DNA from: Chloroflexia bacterium
GTDB lineage: Bacteria > Chloroflexota > Chloroflexia > Thermobaculales > Thermobaculaceae
Assembly: GCA_013695265.1 (NCBI GenBank)
Contig: JACDAU010000299.1
Location: 1 to 15,144, forward strand
DNA: 15,144 nucleotides
Direction: 5' to 3'
Position 1 is the stretch's first letter; the number at the start of each line of letters is the position of its first letter. Of this stretch, positions 6,736 to 13,007 are shown one piece after another. The notes beneath the pieces were generated by a model, which was not told the DNA's origin, ran no database searches, and saw only the letters and a list, made by a program, of their open reading frames with translations. The translations under genes were made by a program, and so were the position numbers.

Positions 6736-7185
6736 CTAGCCTTCCGCTTCCACGACAACCTTCACTACGGGGGAGTGGCTCGCGCTCAGCCGGACCGGAA
6801 CTTCGTACGTGCCCAGCACATGGATCGGCTCTTCGAGGATCACGCGTCGCTTGTCGACGTCCTCGCCGATTTGCCGCGACAGCACCTCAGCGACATCACC
6901 GTTCGTGACGGAGCCGTACAGCCGGCCCTCCTCGCCAGCGCGCACGCGGAACGTCACCTCTTGTCCGTCGATGCGCGCCGCCATCGCCGCTGCCTGCTCG
7001 TCCAGCCTGGCCTGCCGGCGATCCTCCACGGCGCGGACTCGCTCGACCTGCTTCAGCGCGCCCGCTGTTGCCGGCGTTGCCAGCTTTTTGGGCAGCAGGT
7101 AGTTGCGCGCGTAGCCGTCGGCCACGTCCTTGACCGTGCCCGGCCCACCTATACCCTGAACTTCCTGTAGGAGTACGACCTTCAC
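6736..7185 (-). CDS. rplI: Ribosomal protein L9 (bL9)
   Basis: A 149-residue large-subunit ribosomal protein, standard length. The N-terminal 23S rRNA-binding domain (MKVVLLQEVQGIGGPGTVKDV then DGYARNYLLPKKLA) is followed by a charged connecting helix (about 45-75) and the C-terminal domain with GRLYGSVTNGDVAEVL. It starts with GTG 7185, preceded by the purine-rich AAGGAAGAGG. The stop lies 4 nt before the dnaB start. An rplI-dnaB neighbourhood is common in bacteria and links translation and replication genes in one transcript. Confidence 0.97.
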   Translation of the reverse strand: MKVVLLQEVQGIGGPGTVKDVADGYARNYLLPKKLATPATAGALKQVERVRAVEDRRQARLDEQAAAMAARIDGQEVTFRVRAGEEGRLYGSVTNGDVAEVLSRQIGEDVDKRRVILEEPIHVLGTYEVPVRLSASHSPVVKVVVEAEG

Positions 7186-7221
7186 TTGCCTCTTCCTTTC
7201 TCCCCGGAGGGAGTACTACTG

Positions 7222-7250
7222 ATGGTAGGCCGCGGCTGGTCTTGTTGCAA
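7222..7250 (-). promoter_or_regulatory. Candidate promoter of the rplI-dnaB-loader operon
   Basis: On the minus strand TTGCAA (7250-7245) and TACCAT (7227-7222) are separated by exactly 17 bp, about 37 bp upstream of the rplI start. Each box matches the sigma-70 consensus at four of six positions, so this is a moderate candidate only. The gap to the upstream DUF2851 gene is 101 bp and lacks a terminator, so read-through is possible. Confidence 0.35.
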
Positions 7251-7286
7251 CGGTTGTGAAATGGTACGGGGCACGGAAAGTCAGCG

Positions 7287-8525
7287 TCAAGCCGAACGGT
7301 CCGAGGCGGCGAGCTGGCTGAGCGGGCAGAGATCGCAGAGGCGCTGCGCGCAGTATCGCTTGTAGAGGTGCAGCAGGCCCTGCTGGTGGCGCGCTGTGCG
7401 CAGGGCGGTGCTGCGGGCCGGCATGGCGATGTGGTCGCGTATCGCCCGCTCCACGCGCGAGCGGCCCGCACGGGGCATGTCCCGCCACAACCGCTGTGTG
7501 GCGTCCTCCAGTTCCAGCCGACCCTCGCTGCGTGCCAGCGCGGACGCGAACGGCAGTACGGCGTTCACCGCAACCTCCACCGCGCGATCGCGGCCGATCA
7601 GCGTCTCTTCCCCAGTGTTTGCCTGAACGCGGGCGAGCAGCGCCGACCGGTCAGTCATGGCGGCGGCGCTCGCGAGATGCGGAACCAGGCCGCCGTGACG
7701 TTCCGCGCGGGCAACGACCTCCGCCACGCCGTCGATCCGGCGTAAGGGGTGATTCGCTGGCCGCGCGCGCGCAAGCTTCCACTGATCGCGATGGAGCAGC
7801 GCCGACCGCTCGGCCTCCTCGACCAGGCCGGACGCGGCACGCAACCGCTGTGCGACCGTTGCGGCGTGTGGGCTGGCGACACCGTCGTACGGCACGGCCT
7901 CGGCCAGCAAACGGAACGGGAGCGTGTTCCCGGCGTAGCCCATGCACTCCATCAGCGCCGCGTACAACACCTGCTCGGGCGTCGCGCACGCGAGCTCTCC
8001 CTCAAACACCGCGCACCGAGCCTCGAACCGGGCGTCGCCCGCGCGCTCGATGATCTGCACGGCGCGTTCGGCGGTGGCTGGGCGCCGAAAGACCGAGCAG
8101 AGGGATTCGTCGAGCCTTCCCGGATCGGGCAGCGCCGCGAGTTTCTCAAGTGCGACGTATCGGCGCAGCTCCAGCACAGGCACGGTGCTGGGAATTGTCG
8201 TGTCAGCCTGCCAGACGACGTGCAAGATCACGCCATCGTACATCGGGTTCCCGCAGTGTCCGTGTTGCCGCCAATCCGTGGCCCGCAGGTGGATCTCCAC
8301 GTCGCCACGTATCGTTGGCTCGTGGCCGAGGGAGAGGATCGCGCCTCGGAAATCGGGGCCGTAACCATAGCTCCACTGACCGCGATACACGACGTGGACC
8401 GCCCGGCCGTCGGTGGTACGGCAGTTGTCGGGGAGGCGGCCCGCATTCCAGTAGCGAGCCAGCGCCATCTCATCGCTCGGCGCTGCTTCGGCGAGTTCTG
8501 GCGAAACACTCGATGGTGCTCTCAC
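7287..8525 (-). CDS. DUF2851-family protein
   Basis: A 412-residue soluble protein of the DUF2851 family, function unknown. Conserved blocks are visible: GPDFRGAIL (about 56-64), GDVEIHLRATDWRQHGH (74-90), NPMYDGVILHVVW (93-105), ARPANHPLRRI near the middle, and a C-terminal QQGLLHLYKRYC block ending in a cysteine cluster C-x4-C-x2-C (about 392-400). The PDF...EIH arrangement resembles a nuclease-type PD-(D/E)xK core with His in place of Lys, but this is my inference. The start is GTG 8525, 9 nt beyond the stop of the CBS-domain gene, so they form one transcript; the ribosome binding site is weak. An ATG at residue 20 is an alternative start. Confidence 0.85.
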   Translation of the reverse strand: MRAPSSVSPELAEAAPSDEMALARYWNAGRLPDNCRTTDGRAVHVVYRGQWSYGYGPDFRGAILSLGHEPTIRGDVEIHLRATDWRQHGHCGNPMYDGVILHVVWQADTTIPSTVPVLELRRYVALEKLAALPDPGRLDESLCSVFRRPATAERAVQIIERAGDARFEARCAVFEGELACATPEQVLYAALMECMGYAGNTLPFRLLAEAVPYDGVASPHAATVAQRLRAASGLVEEAERSALLHRDQWKLARARPANHPLRRIDGVAEVVARAERHGGLVPHLASAAAMTDRSALLARVQANTGEETLIGRDRAVEVAVNAVLPFASALARSEGRLELEDATQRLWRDMPRAGRSRVERAIRDHIAMPARSTALRTARHQQGLLHLYKRYCAQRLCDLCPLSQLAASDRSA

Positions 8526-8534
8526 GGCGGGATA

Positions 8535-8975
8535 CTACGCCCCGCTGGGCTGGTTTACGGTGACTGCTCCGGAGGACTGGGCCTCGAACCCCGCGCCAAC
8601 GTCCCCGCCCGTGCGGCCTATTCTGCCCTGCGCCATGGCCCGCACCACATCGGTCCGGGTGATGATGCCGACGAGTACCTCCCCGTTCATCACGGGCACG
8701 CGGTTGATGTTGTTACACGACATCATGTAGCACACCTCCTCCACCGGGGTGTCCTCGGCGACGGTCAGCACCGAGCGCTGCATGACATCCTCGACATGCG
8801 CCCCTCGCTTGCTGATGACGTCCGCCTCGCTGACGATGCCCAGCAACCGCCCCACGTCGTCGCGGACGGGTGCGCCGCTAATGCCTGCTTCGGTGAGGAC
8901 GCGCGCCAGTTGCTGGACGGTGTCTCGGGGCGAGACGGCGATCACCTGTCCAGTCATGATCTCACGAGCTTCCAT
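8535..8975 (-). CDS. Protein with two CBS domains
   Basis: A 146-residue protein made almost entirely of a CBS pair (Bateman module): the first repeat (about 1-55) starts AREIMTGQVIAVSPRDTVQQL, with GISGAPVRD and LLGIVSEADVI; the second (about 60-115) has VEDVMQRSVLTVAEDTPVEEV and NINRVPVMNGEVLVGIITRTDVV. Such modules bind adenine nucleotides or other adenosyl ligands and act as sensors. The remaining 30 residues are low complexity. ATG 8975 is chosen because GGAGG lies 7 nt upstream; the frame is open much further (to 9188) but would cross the predicted promoter. Cotranscribed with the DUF2851 gene. Which partner it regulates cannot be seen. Confidence 0.92.
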   Translation of the reverse strand: MEAREIMTGQVIAVSPRDTVQQLARVLTEAGISGAPVRDDVGRLLGIVSEADVISKRGAHVEDVMQRSVLTVAEDTPVEEVCYMMSCNNINRVPVMNGEVLVGIITRTDVVRAMAQGRIGRTGGDVGAGFEAQSSGAVTVNQPSGA

Positions 8976-9082
8976 CCGTTTGCCTCCACAACGCTGCGAT
9001 AGTCCAACCCACACATTCGATGATATGTCTATACTACCCACCGCAGGCGTCTCACGACGTTTCTCGCGATGCTGCGAGCCGA

Positions 9083-9091
9083 AGTATAACA
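9083..9091 (-). promoter_or_regulatory. Extended -10 promoter of the CBS-DUF2851 unit
   Basis: On the minus strand TGTTATACT carries an extended -10, identical to the nine bases at the cdaA promoter. The predicted transcript start is near 9076, giving about a 100-nt leader. The -35 region (TCGTGA) is poor. On the plus strand the same bases offer TATAAC (9085-9090) for the divergent lipid kinase gene, so the two promoters would overlap. Confidence 0.5.
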
Positions 9092-9098
9092 GAAGGCG

Positions 9099-9134
9099 CC
9101 TGCGTTCACGATAGCGCAGGATGCCTGACAGGCA
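9099..9134 (+). promoter_or_regulatory. Two adjacent inverted repeats in the lipid kinase leader
   Basis: CCTGCG (9099-9104) pairs with CGCAGG (9115-9120), and directly after it the 13-bp palindrome TGCCTGACAGGCA (9122-9134) ends just before the GGAGG ribosome binding site. If transcription starts near 9097 the whole leader would be these two structures. The second may be a protein operator rather than an RNA hairpin, as it has only one central base. Confidence 0.4.
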
Positions 9135-9145
9135 CGGAGGTGTGC

Positions 9146-10012
9146 GTGAAGATAGCAGTTGCCCTGAATCCCCGCAGTGGGTCAGCAACAGGGGAGGAGG
9201 AGATCCGCGCGGCCTTCAACGCATTCGGGGTGGCGTGCGTGGTCGTTCCGCTCGACGAGCAGGCGGAGGAGCGCCTGATCGAGGCAGCGCGAACGTGCGA
9301 TATTCTGGTCGCGGCTGGCGGGGACGGCACGGTGAGCACGGTCGCGGACGCCCTGGTTCGGTCGGGCGGGGAGGCGGTGCTTGGGGTGCTGGCACTGGGC
9401 ACCGCGAACGATTTGGGCCGCAGTCTCGGCGTGCCTGCGGATCTGAGCGAGGGTGTTGCGATTATTGTCGAAGGCAGAACCGTGCCGATGGACGCGATTC
9501 GGCTTGACGACGGGCGGGTCTTCGTGAATCAGGCAAACGGCGGCTTCGGCGGGGGCGTGGCACAGCAGCTTGAGGACGACGTTAAGTCGCGTTGGGGACC
9601 GCTCGGATACTGGCGCGCTTCTGTCGACGCCGCACAGGAGATGCCGGAGTACGCGATCTCGCTCACTGTCGATGGCGAGCCATTGCAAGTAAGCGCGATG
9701 AACGTGACCGTTGCGAACGCGCGCTTCGGTGGTGGTGGCGTTCAGCTCGCGCCTCTTGCCGTGTTGTCGGATGGCAAGCTCGACCTCGTCATCATGAAAA
9801 GCCGGGCGAAACTTGGGTTGGTATCGCTGATCCCCCGCGTTCTGAATGCGACGCATGGGGACTTGGAAGACGTGATCTCGCTGCAAGCGCAACGGGTGGA
9901 GTTTTCCGCCACGCCGGAGATGCCATTCAGCATTGATGGCGAGGTGACGGATGAACACCCCCGGCTGTTTGAGGTGCTGCCTGGCCGACTCCAGGTGCGG
10001 GCGCCGCGGTGA
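9146..10012 (+). CDS. Diacylglycerol kinase-family lipid kinase (DAGK/YegS/BmrU type)
   Basis: A 288-residue kinase predicted to phosphorylate diacylglycerol or a related lipid at the membrane face. The DAGK catalytic domain is clear: NPRSGSATG near the N-terminus (nucleotide site), AAGGDGTVSTV (the GGDGT signature), LGTANDLGRSLG, a FVNQANGGFGGGV block and, late in the protein, FSIDGEV near the conserved C-terminal strand. GTG 9146 is chosen, with GGAGG ending 5 nt before it. GTG 9140 overlaps the site, and upstream frame extension to 9020 crosses the promoter region. Its last 4 nt (GTGA) overlap the rdgB start, so the two are translationally coupled. The true lipid substrate cannot be read from sequence. 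Confidence 0.92.
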   Translation: MKIAVALNPRSGSATGEEEIRAAFNAFGVACVVVPLDEQAEERLIEAARTCDILVAAGGDGTVSTVADALVRSGGEAVLGVLALGTANDLGRSLGVPADLSEGVAIIVEGRTVPMDAIRLDDGRVFVNQANGGFGGGVAQQLEDDVKSRWGPLGYWRASVDAAQEMPEYAISLTVDGEPLQVSAMNVTVANARFGGGGVQLAPLAVLSDGKLDLVIMKSRAKLGLVSLIPRVLNATHGDLEDVISLQAQRVEFSATPEMPFSIDGEVTDEHPRLFEVLPGRLQVRAPR

Positions 10013-10620
10013 GCCAGCCATTGCTGCTAATAGCGACAAACAACGGCCACAAACTGCGGGAGTACCAGATGCTGCTTTCGCGCGTGCCGGTGACGTTGTG
10101 CTCGATGCACGACCTGCAAATGGGAGATCTGCCGGAGGAGACCGGAGAAACCTTTGAGGAAAACGCGCTGCTGAAGGCCCGCCACTGCGCCCAGACTGTT
10201 GGATTGCCGTCGCTCGCAGACGACTCGGGGCTTGAGGTGGATGTCCTTAGCGGCGAGCCGGGCGTTCGGTCTGTTCGGTGGGCCGGACCCGACGCGACTG
10301 ATGCCGACCGAGTGCGCCTCCTGCTTGACCGCATGCGGGAGGTGCGTCCCGCCGAACGGACCGCCAGGTTCGTCTGCGTCGTCGCGATCGTTGTGCCGGA
10401 CGGCGCGGCGCAAGTGTTTCGGGGGGCACTTGAGGGGTGTGTTGCCGAGGCGGCGAAGGGAAGCGGGGGCTTCGGGTACGATCCGATCCTGTACGTGCCT
10501 GCACTGGGGCGGACCGTCGCCCAGCTTGCACCCGCAGAGAAGAACGAGATCAGCCATCGTGCCGTCGCAGTGCGCGCCGCCATGCCGTACCTGCGCCGGT
10601 TGTTCCCGGCACAGGAATAA
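10009..10620 (+). CDS. rdgB: dITP/XTP pyrophosphatase (RdgB/HAM1 family)
   Basis: A 203-residue nucleotide-sanitising enzyme that hydrolyses non-canonical purine triphosphates (dITP, XTP) to monophosphates, keeping them out of DNA and RNA. Family motifs appear in order: IATNNGHKLREY (substrate-binding N-terminus), EETGETFEENALLKA, LADDSGLEVD (catalytic/metal), GSGGFGYDPILYVP and EKNEISHRAVAVRA. Length is typical. The GTG start overlaps the lipid kinase stop (GTGA), indicating coupling. The two genes have no obvious biochemical link, so this is probably simple co-expression. Confidence 0.96.
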   Translation: MSQPLLLIATNNGHKLREYQMLLSRVPVTLCSMHDLQMGDLPEETGETFEENALLKARHCAQTVGLPSLADDSGLEVDVLSGEPGVRSVRWAGPDATDADRVRLLLDRMREVRPAERTARFVCVVAIVVPDGAAQVFRGALEGCVAEAAKGSGGFGYDPILYVPALGRTVAQLAPAEKNEISHRAVAVRAAMPYLRRLFPAQE

Positions 10621-10641
10621 GTCGCTCGGCGGAGACGTTAA

Positions 10642-10709
10642 GGGTAGAAAACCCCCGTACATTCAACTACACTACGGGCTACCCTGCGGCTGCTTGAACG
10701 TGGCCGCAG
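10642..10709 (+). promoter_or_regulatory. Structured leader: two consecutive hairpins before the small Cys protein
   Basis: The first structure pairs GGGTAG (10642-10647) with CTACCC (10679-10684) and, inside it, CCCGTA (10654-10659) with TACGGG (10673-10678); a 6-nt bulge (AAAACC) separates the two helices and the loop is 13 nt. The second pairs CTGCGGC (10684-10690) with GCCGCAG (10703-10709), with an alternative register GGCTGC/GCAGCC. The AAAGGAG ribosome binding site follows 8 nt later. No T run follows, so this looks more like a leader RNA fold or regulator site than a terminator for rdgB. Confidence 0.5.
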
Positions 10710-10730
10710 CCTGAGCGAAAGGAGACAGTG

Positions 10731-10988
10731 ATGACGAGGCTATGCGCACTGTGCGGCCAGGAGGTTGATGAGTCCCAGTTCAGCGTCTCCGAGCACTGGA
10801 CGAAAGACGAGGTGGCATCCAACAACGTCGGGACGCAGGCACTGAGCCGGGCGGACGCCGACGACGACGGCGGCTATACGTTCTACTTCTGCCGATGGCG
10901 TCATCTCGGAGACTTTCTCTCGGACTGCGAAATGGAGTCAGCCCAGCGCAGCGACATAGACCCCCTCAGCGAGCGCTCGTTGCCGTAA
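10731..10988 (+). CDS. Small hypothetical protein with CxxC motif
   Basis: No family recognised. The 85-residue acidic protein begins MTRLCALCGQEVDESQFSVS, placing a CxxC pair at residues 5-8. A further cysteine in YFCRWRHLGDFL follows (about residue 54), with another close to the C-terminus (SDCEMES). The spacing suggests a small zinc ribbon or treble-clef-like fold, but this is inference. ATG 10731 is chosen because AAAGGAG (10718-10724) lies 6 nt upstream. The gene stands 110 bp after rdgB with its own structured leader, so it may be separately controlled. Base composition matches its neighbours. Confidence 0.7.
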   Translation: MTRLCALCGQEVDESQFSVSEHWTKDEVASNNVGTQALSRADADDDGGYTFYFCRWRHLGDFLSDCEMESAQRSDIDPLSERSLP

Positions 10989-11080
10989 GGACCCAGGCTC
11001 GGTATCGCAGGCACCCAGGCGTGTACGCCGCAATCCCGCGCCCGCAGCAACTGCTGAGGGAGGAGCGTTGCCCTGCGTTG

Positions 11081-11199
11081 CACTACAGCGGTGGACACCA
11101 CCCTTGAGCCGGGTAGGGGCAGGTCTGCGTGCCTGCCCGCGGGCCGCAGCCCGCCCGTGCCATTCTGGAGGTTCAATCTTCTTGCTCACCGCTGTAGTG
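11081..11199 (-). repeat. 116-bp dispersed element, copy 2 (inverted relative to copy 1)
   Basis: Perfect terminal inverted repeats of 13 bp: CACTACAGCGGTG at 11081-11093 and CACCGCTGTAGTG at 11187-11199. Its reverse complement matches 2262-2377 almost throughout, including the stretch AAGATTGAACCTCC and the internal hairpin bases. It lies 92 bp after the small Cys-protein gene and 11 bp beyond the stop of the RHH-like gene, between convergent genes, as copy 1 does. The nearby sequence 10989-11080 holds nothing else I recognise. Confidence 0.8.
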
Positions 11200-11210
11200 A
11201 CTGCTCGTGG

Positions 11211-11573
11211 TCACTCGCGACTTCTTCCATACGCCGTCTGAAGCAAGGCCGCCGTTCCCCGCTCGCGCGTGAGCTTGCGAGCCACGTACGTATCGCGACC
11301 ACTGGTGGCGAGCACGCCGAACAGGCGGTCGGTCTGCGCCCCTAGCAGTCGGGTGACGTGCTCCCTGATCTCCCGCCGGGCTGCCTCCTGGACGGCCTTG
11401 CGGATCTCCGGCGCCAGCATGGCTTCCGTCCCCTCGTCGAGGGAGTTGAACAGCGCCCGCCGCAGAAGCTGGTTATTCGCCTCGCCGATCGAGATCCGAT
11501 GTATCCGCGCATAGTCTCGCAGCGCCGTGTTCGTGTCCGAGTCGATGTACACCGTCGTCCGTATCATTGCCAT
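11211..11573 (-). CDS. Ribbon-helix-helix-like DNA-binding protein
   Basis: A 120-residue protein whose N-terminus (MAMIRTTVYIDSDTNTALRD) has the beta strand and following helices of ribbon-helix-helix (CopG/Arc-like) repressors; the rest (DYARIHRISIGEANNQLLRRAL and a charged helical tail) is longer than a minimal RHH domain and is predicted helical, perhaps for oligomerisation. ATG 11573 is set by GGAGG 7 nt upstream; the frame is open to 11747 but that part crosses the presumed promoter and operator. It is divergent from the mazE-mazF pair. It may be an orphan antitoxin or a repressor of itself and the neighbouring operon. Confidence 0.65.
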   Translation of the reverse strand: MAMIRTTVYIDSDTNTALRDYARIHRISIGEANNQLLRRALFNSLDEGTEAMLAPEIRKAVQEAARREIREHVTRLLGAQTDRLFGVLATSGRDTYVARKLTRERGTAALLQTAYGRSRE

Positions 11574-11592
11574 GTCAGTGCCTCCGAGGGGG

Positions 11593-11631
11593 GTACTCTG
11601 GAGGTACTCACCCACCGGAAAGTACCCGTAC
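11593..11631. promoter_or_regulatory. GTAC repeat cluster upstream of the RHH-like gene (operator candidate)
   Basis: GGTACTC occurs twice as a direct repeat (11592-11598 and 11603-11609) with starts exactly 11 bp apart, one DNA turn, followed by two further GTAC cores (11622-11625 and 11628-11631). They lie between the gene's ribosome binding site and a TATACT box on the minus strand. RHH repressors commonly bind short repeated sites one turn apart, so autoregulation is a fair guess. Confidence 0.45.
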
Positions 11632-11649
11632 ATGCTGGCCCTATGCCCG

Positions 11650-11655
11650 AGTATA
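11650..11655 (-). promoter_or_regulatory. Candidate -10 box of the RHH-like gene
   Basis: TATACT on the minus strand, 77 bp upstream of the start codon. No convincing -35 lies at 17 bp. The expected transcript start (near 11643) would put the GTAC repeats in the early transcribed region, a repression-compatible layout. Confidence 0.35.
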
Positions 11656-11844
11656 CACAAAGAGTTGAGGCGGGAAACGCCCAGAAACAGGTGTGGTTGG
11701 ACACTGTAAAGTGCCAGAGAACACGCAGAGTTAGCGGCAACCGACACAACGTGCTTTATCTTGCCCTACCCGGCGAGTACCCCTGCAACGTCCGTTTTGG
11801 GAGCGATCTCGTGTCACATATATCCACAACTGCATACAAAGTCG

Positions 11845-11850
11845 TATACT
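11845..11850 (+). promoter_or_regulatory. Candidate -10 box of the mazE-mazF operon
   Basis: TATACT, 58 bp before the antitoxin start, with no strong -35. Just downstream, GGTAC occurs twice (11878-11882 and 11887-11891), with starts 9 bp apart, between the expected transcript start and the ribosome binding site GGAAGGG (11892-11898). This matches autoregulation by the antitoxin or toxin-antitoxin complex in outline. Confidence 0.4.
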
Positions 11851-11907
11851 GATTTGTAGGCAATAGCCGCTACAGGTGGTACTGATGGTACGGAAGGGAC
11901 GCTAAAG

Positions 11908-12150
11908 ATGAGCACAATACGAATCCCGGCTGGGGCCCAGGCGACGCTACGCCAGATGGCTGTGGAGAGTGCTCGCCCGATGCAAGACATTGCGGCCGAG
12001 GCCATCGAAGCGTATCGGCGCCAACAGATCCTGGAACGGACAAATGCTGTCTATGCCACCATGCGCGGGGCTCCAGATGTACGGGCCGAGGAACTTGAGG
12101 AGCGCGCGGTCTGGGATGTTACTCTCAATGATGGCCTGGGTCAGGCCTAA
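11908..12150 (+). CDS. Antitoxin of a MazEF-type pair (RHH/CopG-like)
   Basis: An 80-residue protein directly upstream of a MazF-type toxin. The N-terminus (MSTIRIPAGAQATLRQMAVE) followed by helices (MQDIAAEAIEAYRRQQILER) suggests a ribbon-helix-helix DNA-binding domain, and the acidic C-terminal part (VRAEELEERAVWDVTLNDG) is what would wrap the toxin. It would bind its own promoter and neutralise the nuclease. ATG 11908 follows GGAAGGG with a 9-nt spacer. The TAA stop abuts the toxin GTG directly, so translation is coupled. Assignment as antitoxin rests on size, position and fold pattern. Confidence 0.85.
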   Translation: MSTIRIPAGAQATLRQMAVESARPMQDIAAEAIEAYRRQQILERTNAVYATMRGAPDVRAEELEERAVWDVTLNDGLGQA

Positions 12151-12498
12151 GTGCCCCAAGCCCCCTCACGCGGCGAAGTTTGGTTCGTTGATCTGGACCC
12201 AACCAGGGCTCACGAGCAGGCCGGCGACCGACCTGTTGTCATCATCTCCACCGATGTTTTCAACCACGGTCCGTCTGGCCTGACCGTTGTGGTCCCCCTC
12301 ACGCGGGTGGACAAACACGTGCCGCTCCATGTCCGCGTGGACCCGCTCGAGGGAGGACTAAGGGAAACGAGCTTCGCGATGTGCGATCAGATGCGTACCA
12401 TCTCTCGTGACAGGTTCCGAGGCACCGCGCGCGGATTCCTTTCCCCTCGCACGATGGCTGAAGTGGCGGATCGTATCAGGATATTGCTCGATCTATAG
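12151..12498 (+). CDS. MazF/PemK-family mRNA endonuclease toxin
   Basis: A 115-residue sequence-specific RNase toxin. The family's N-terminal signature is intact: SRGEVWFVDLDPTRAHEQAG then RPVVIISTDVFN, where the conserved Arg after the aspartate-proline turn belongs to the active site. The second part shows the strand TVVVPLTRVDK, the SFAMCDQMRTISRDRF block (the conserved Gln-x-Arg region) and the closing helix AEVADRIRILLDL. It starts with GTG immediately after the antitoxin stop, with no ribosome binding site of its own, typical of dosage control by coupling. All expected motifs are present, so it is probably active. Confidence 0.95.
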   Translation: MPQAPSRGEVWFVDLDPTRAHEQAGDRPVVIISTDVFNHGPSGLTVVVPLTRVDKHVPLHVRVDPLEGGLRETSFAMCDQMRTISRDRFRGTARGFLSPRTMAEVADRIRILLDL

Positions 12499-12925
12499 CG
12501 TCGTACACCGCCGCCGACAAGCCGAGCATACGCTTCCACCACGGTGCTTGTGGGCGATCTGGCTCTGGCGGTGTTGTTAGTGCAAGCACCTGCTTCTCAG
12601 CGGCCTCGAGCCGCGCCTGCAGATAGCCGCAGTGGTCGGCGAGCTCCACATTCTGCTGTTGTAGCCGCTCAGTGTCCCGACGGGCGTTCTCTGCCAGATC
12701 CAAGGCGTGCTGCAGGGCTGTGTCATTGGAAATGTCTACCCTGGACACGCCGGGGTTGGGTAGGGGTACCCTCGACAGACGTGTTCAGACTGGTCACGCG
12801 CCATTCCACGACGTACTGGGTGGTGATCTGAAACGCTGACACGTGCCGCTCTTGATCCGCCTCCGATCCGTCTTCTTGGAGAGCCCGTAGGCCTGTGCCG
12901 CTTCCCTGATTGTCCACCCTTGCTC
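12476..12925 (-). pseudogene. Frame-damaged helix-turn-helix protein with coiled coil and PWWKR tail
   Basis: Three segments of one former protein are visible. Upstream, a HTH signature (GWTIREAAQAYGLSKKTDRR then RIKSG, about 12840-12922) reads in one frame. Next, RHVSAFQITTQYVVEWRV reads in a second frame. Finally, from about 12750, DISNDTALQHALDLAENARR, a coiled coil and PWWKRMLGL read in the first frame again to a stop at 12476. A one-base loss near 12865-12872 and a one-base gain in the CCCC run near 12755 would explain this. The 90-residue C-terminal part can start at GTG 12748. No start codon with a ribosome binding site precedes the HTH; another shift may lie there. The ancestor would be an AlpA/excisionase-like DNA-binding protein. 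It overlaps the mazF 3' end by 23 nt, tail to tail. Confidence 0.7.
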
Positions 12926-13007
12926 AGCGGAGGACCGGCCGGGTCCACAGGAGCTCGGCCGGTATCGTGACCCTGCCCGCCCCCGTACCGCGCGGAGGTC
13001 ATGCCGG

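Noticed and set aside
4953..6908. A 651-codon open frame on the plus strand
   Set aside because: It lies antisense to the loader gene and dnaB, both with complete catalytic motifs. High-GC genes commonly leave a long open antisense frame. No family motif or ribosome binding site supports it.
7749..9002. A 417-codon plus-strand frame
   Set aside because: It is antisense to the DUF2851 and CBS genes, which are clearly coding. Its composition (many His, Gln, Arg) is that of a shadow frame.
9182..10039. A 285-codon minus-strand frame
   Set aside because: It is antisense to the lipid kinase, whose GGDGT and other motifs are intact; no recognisable domain in the antisense reading.
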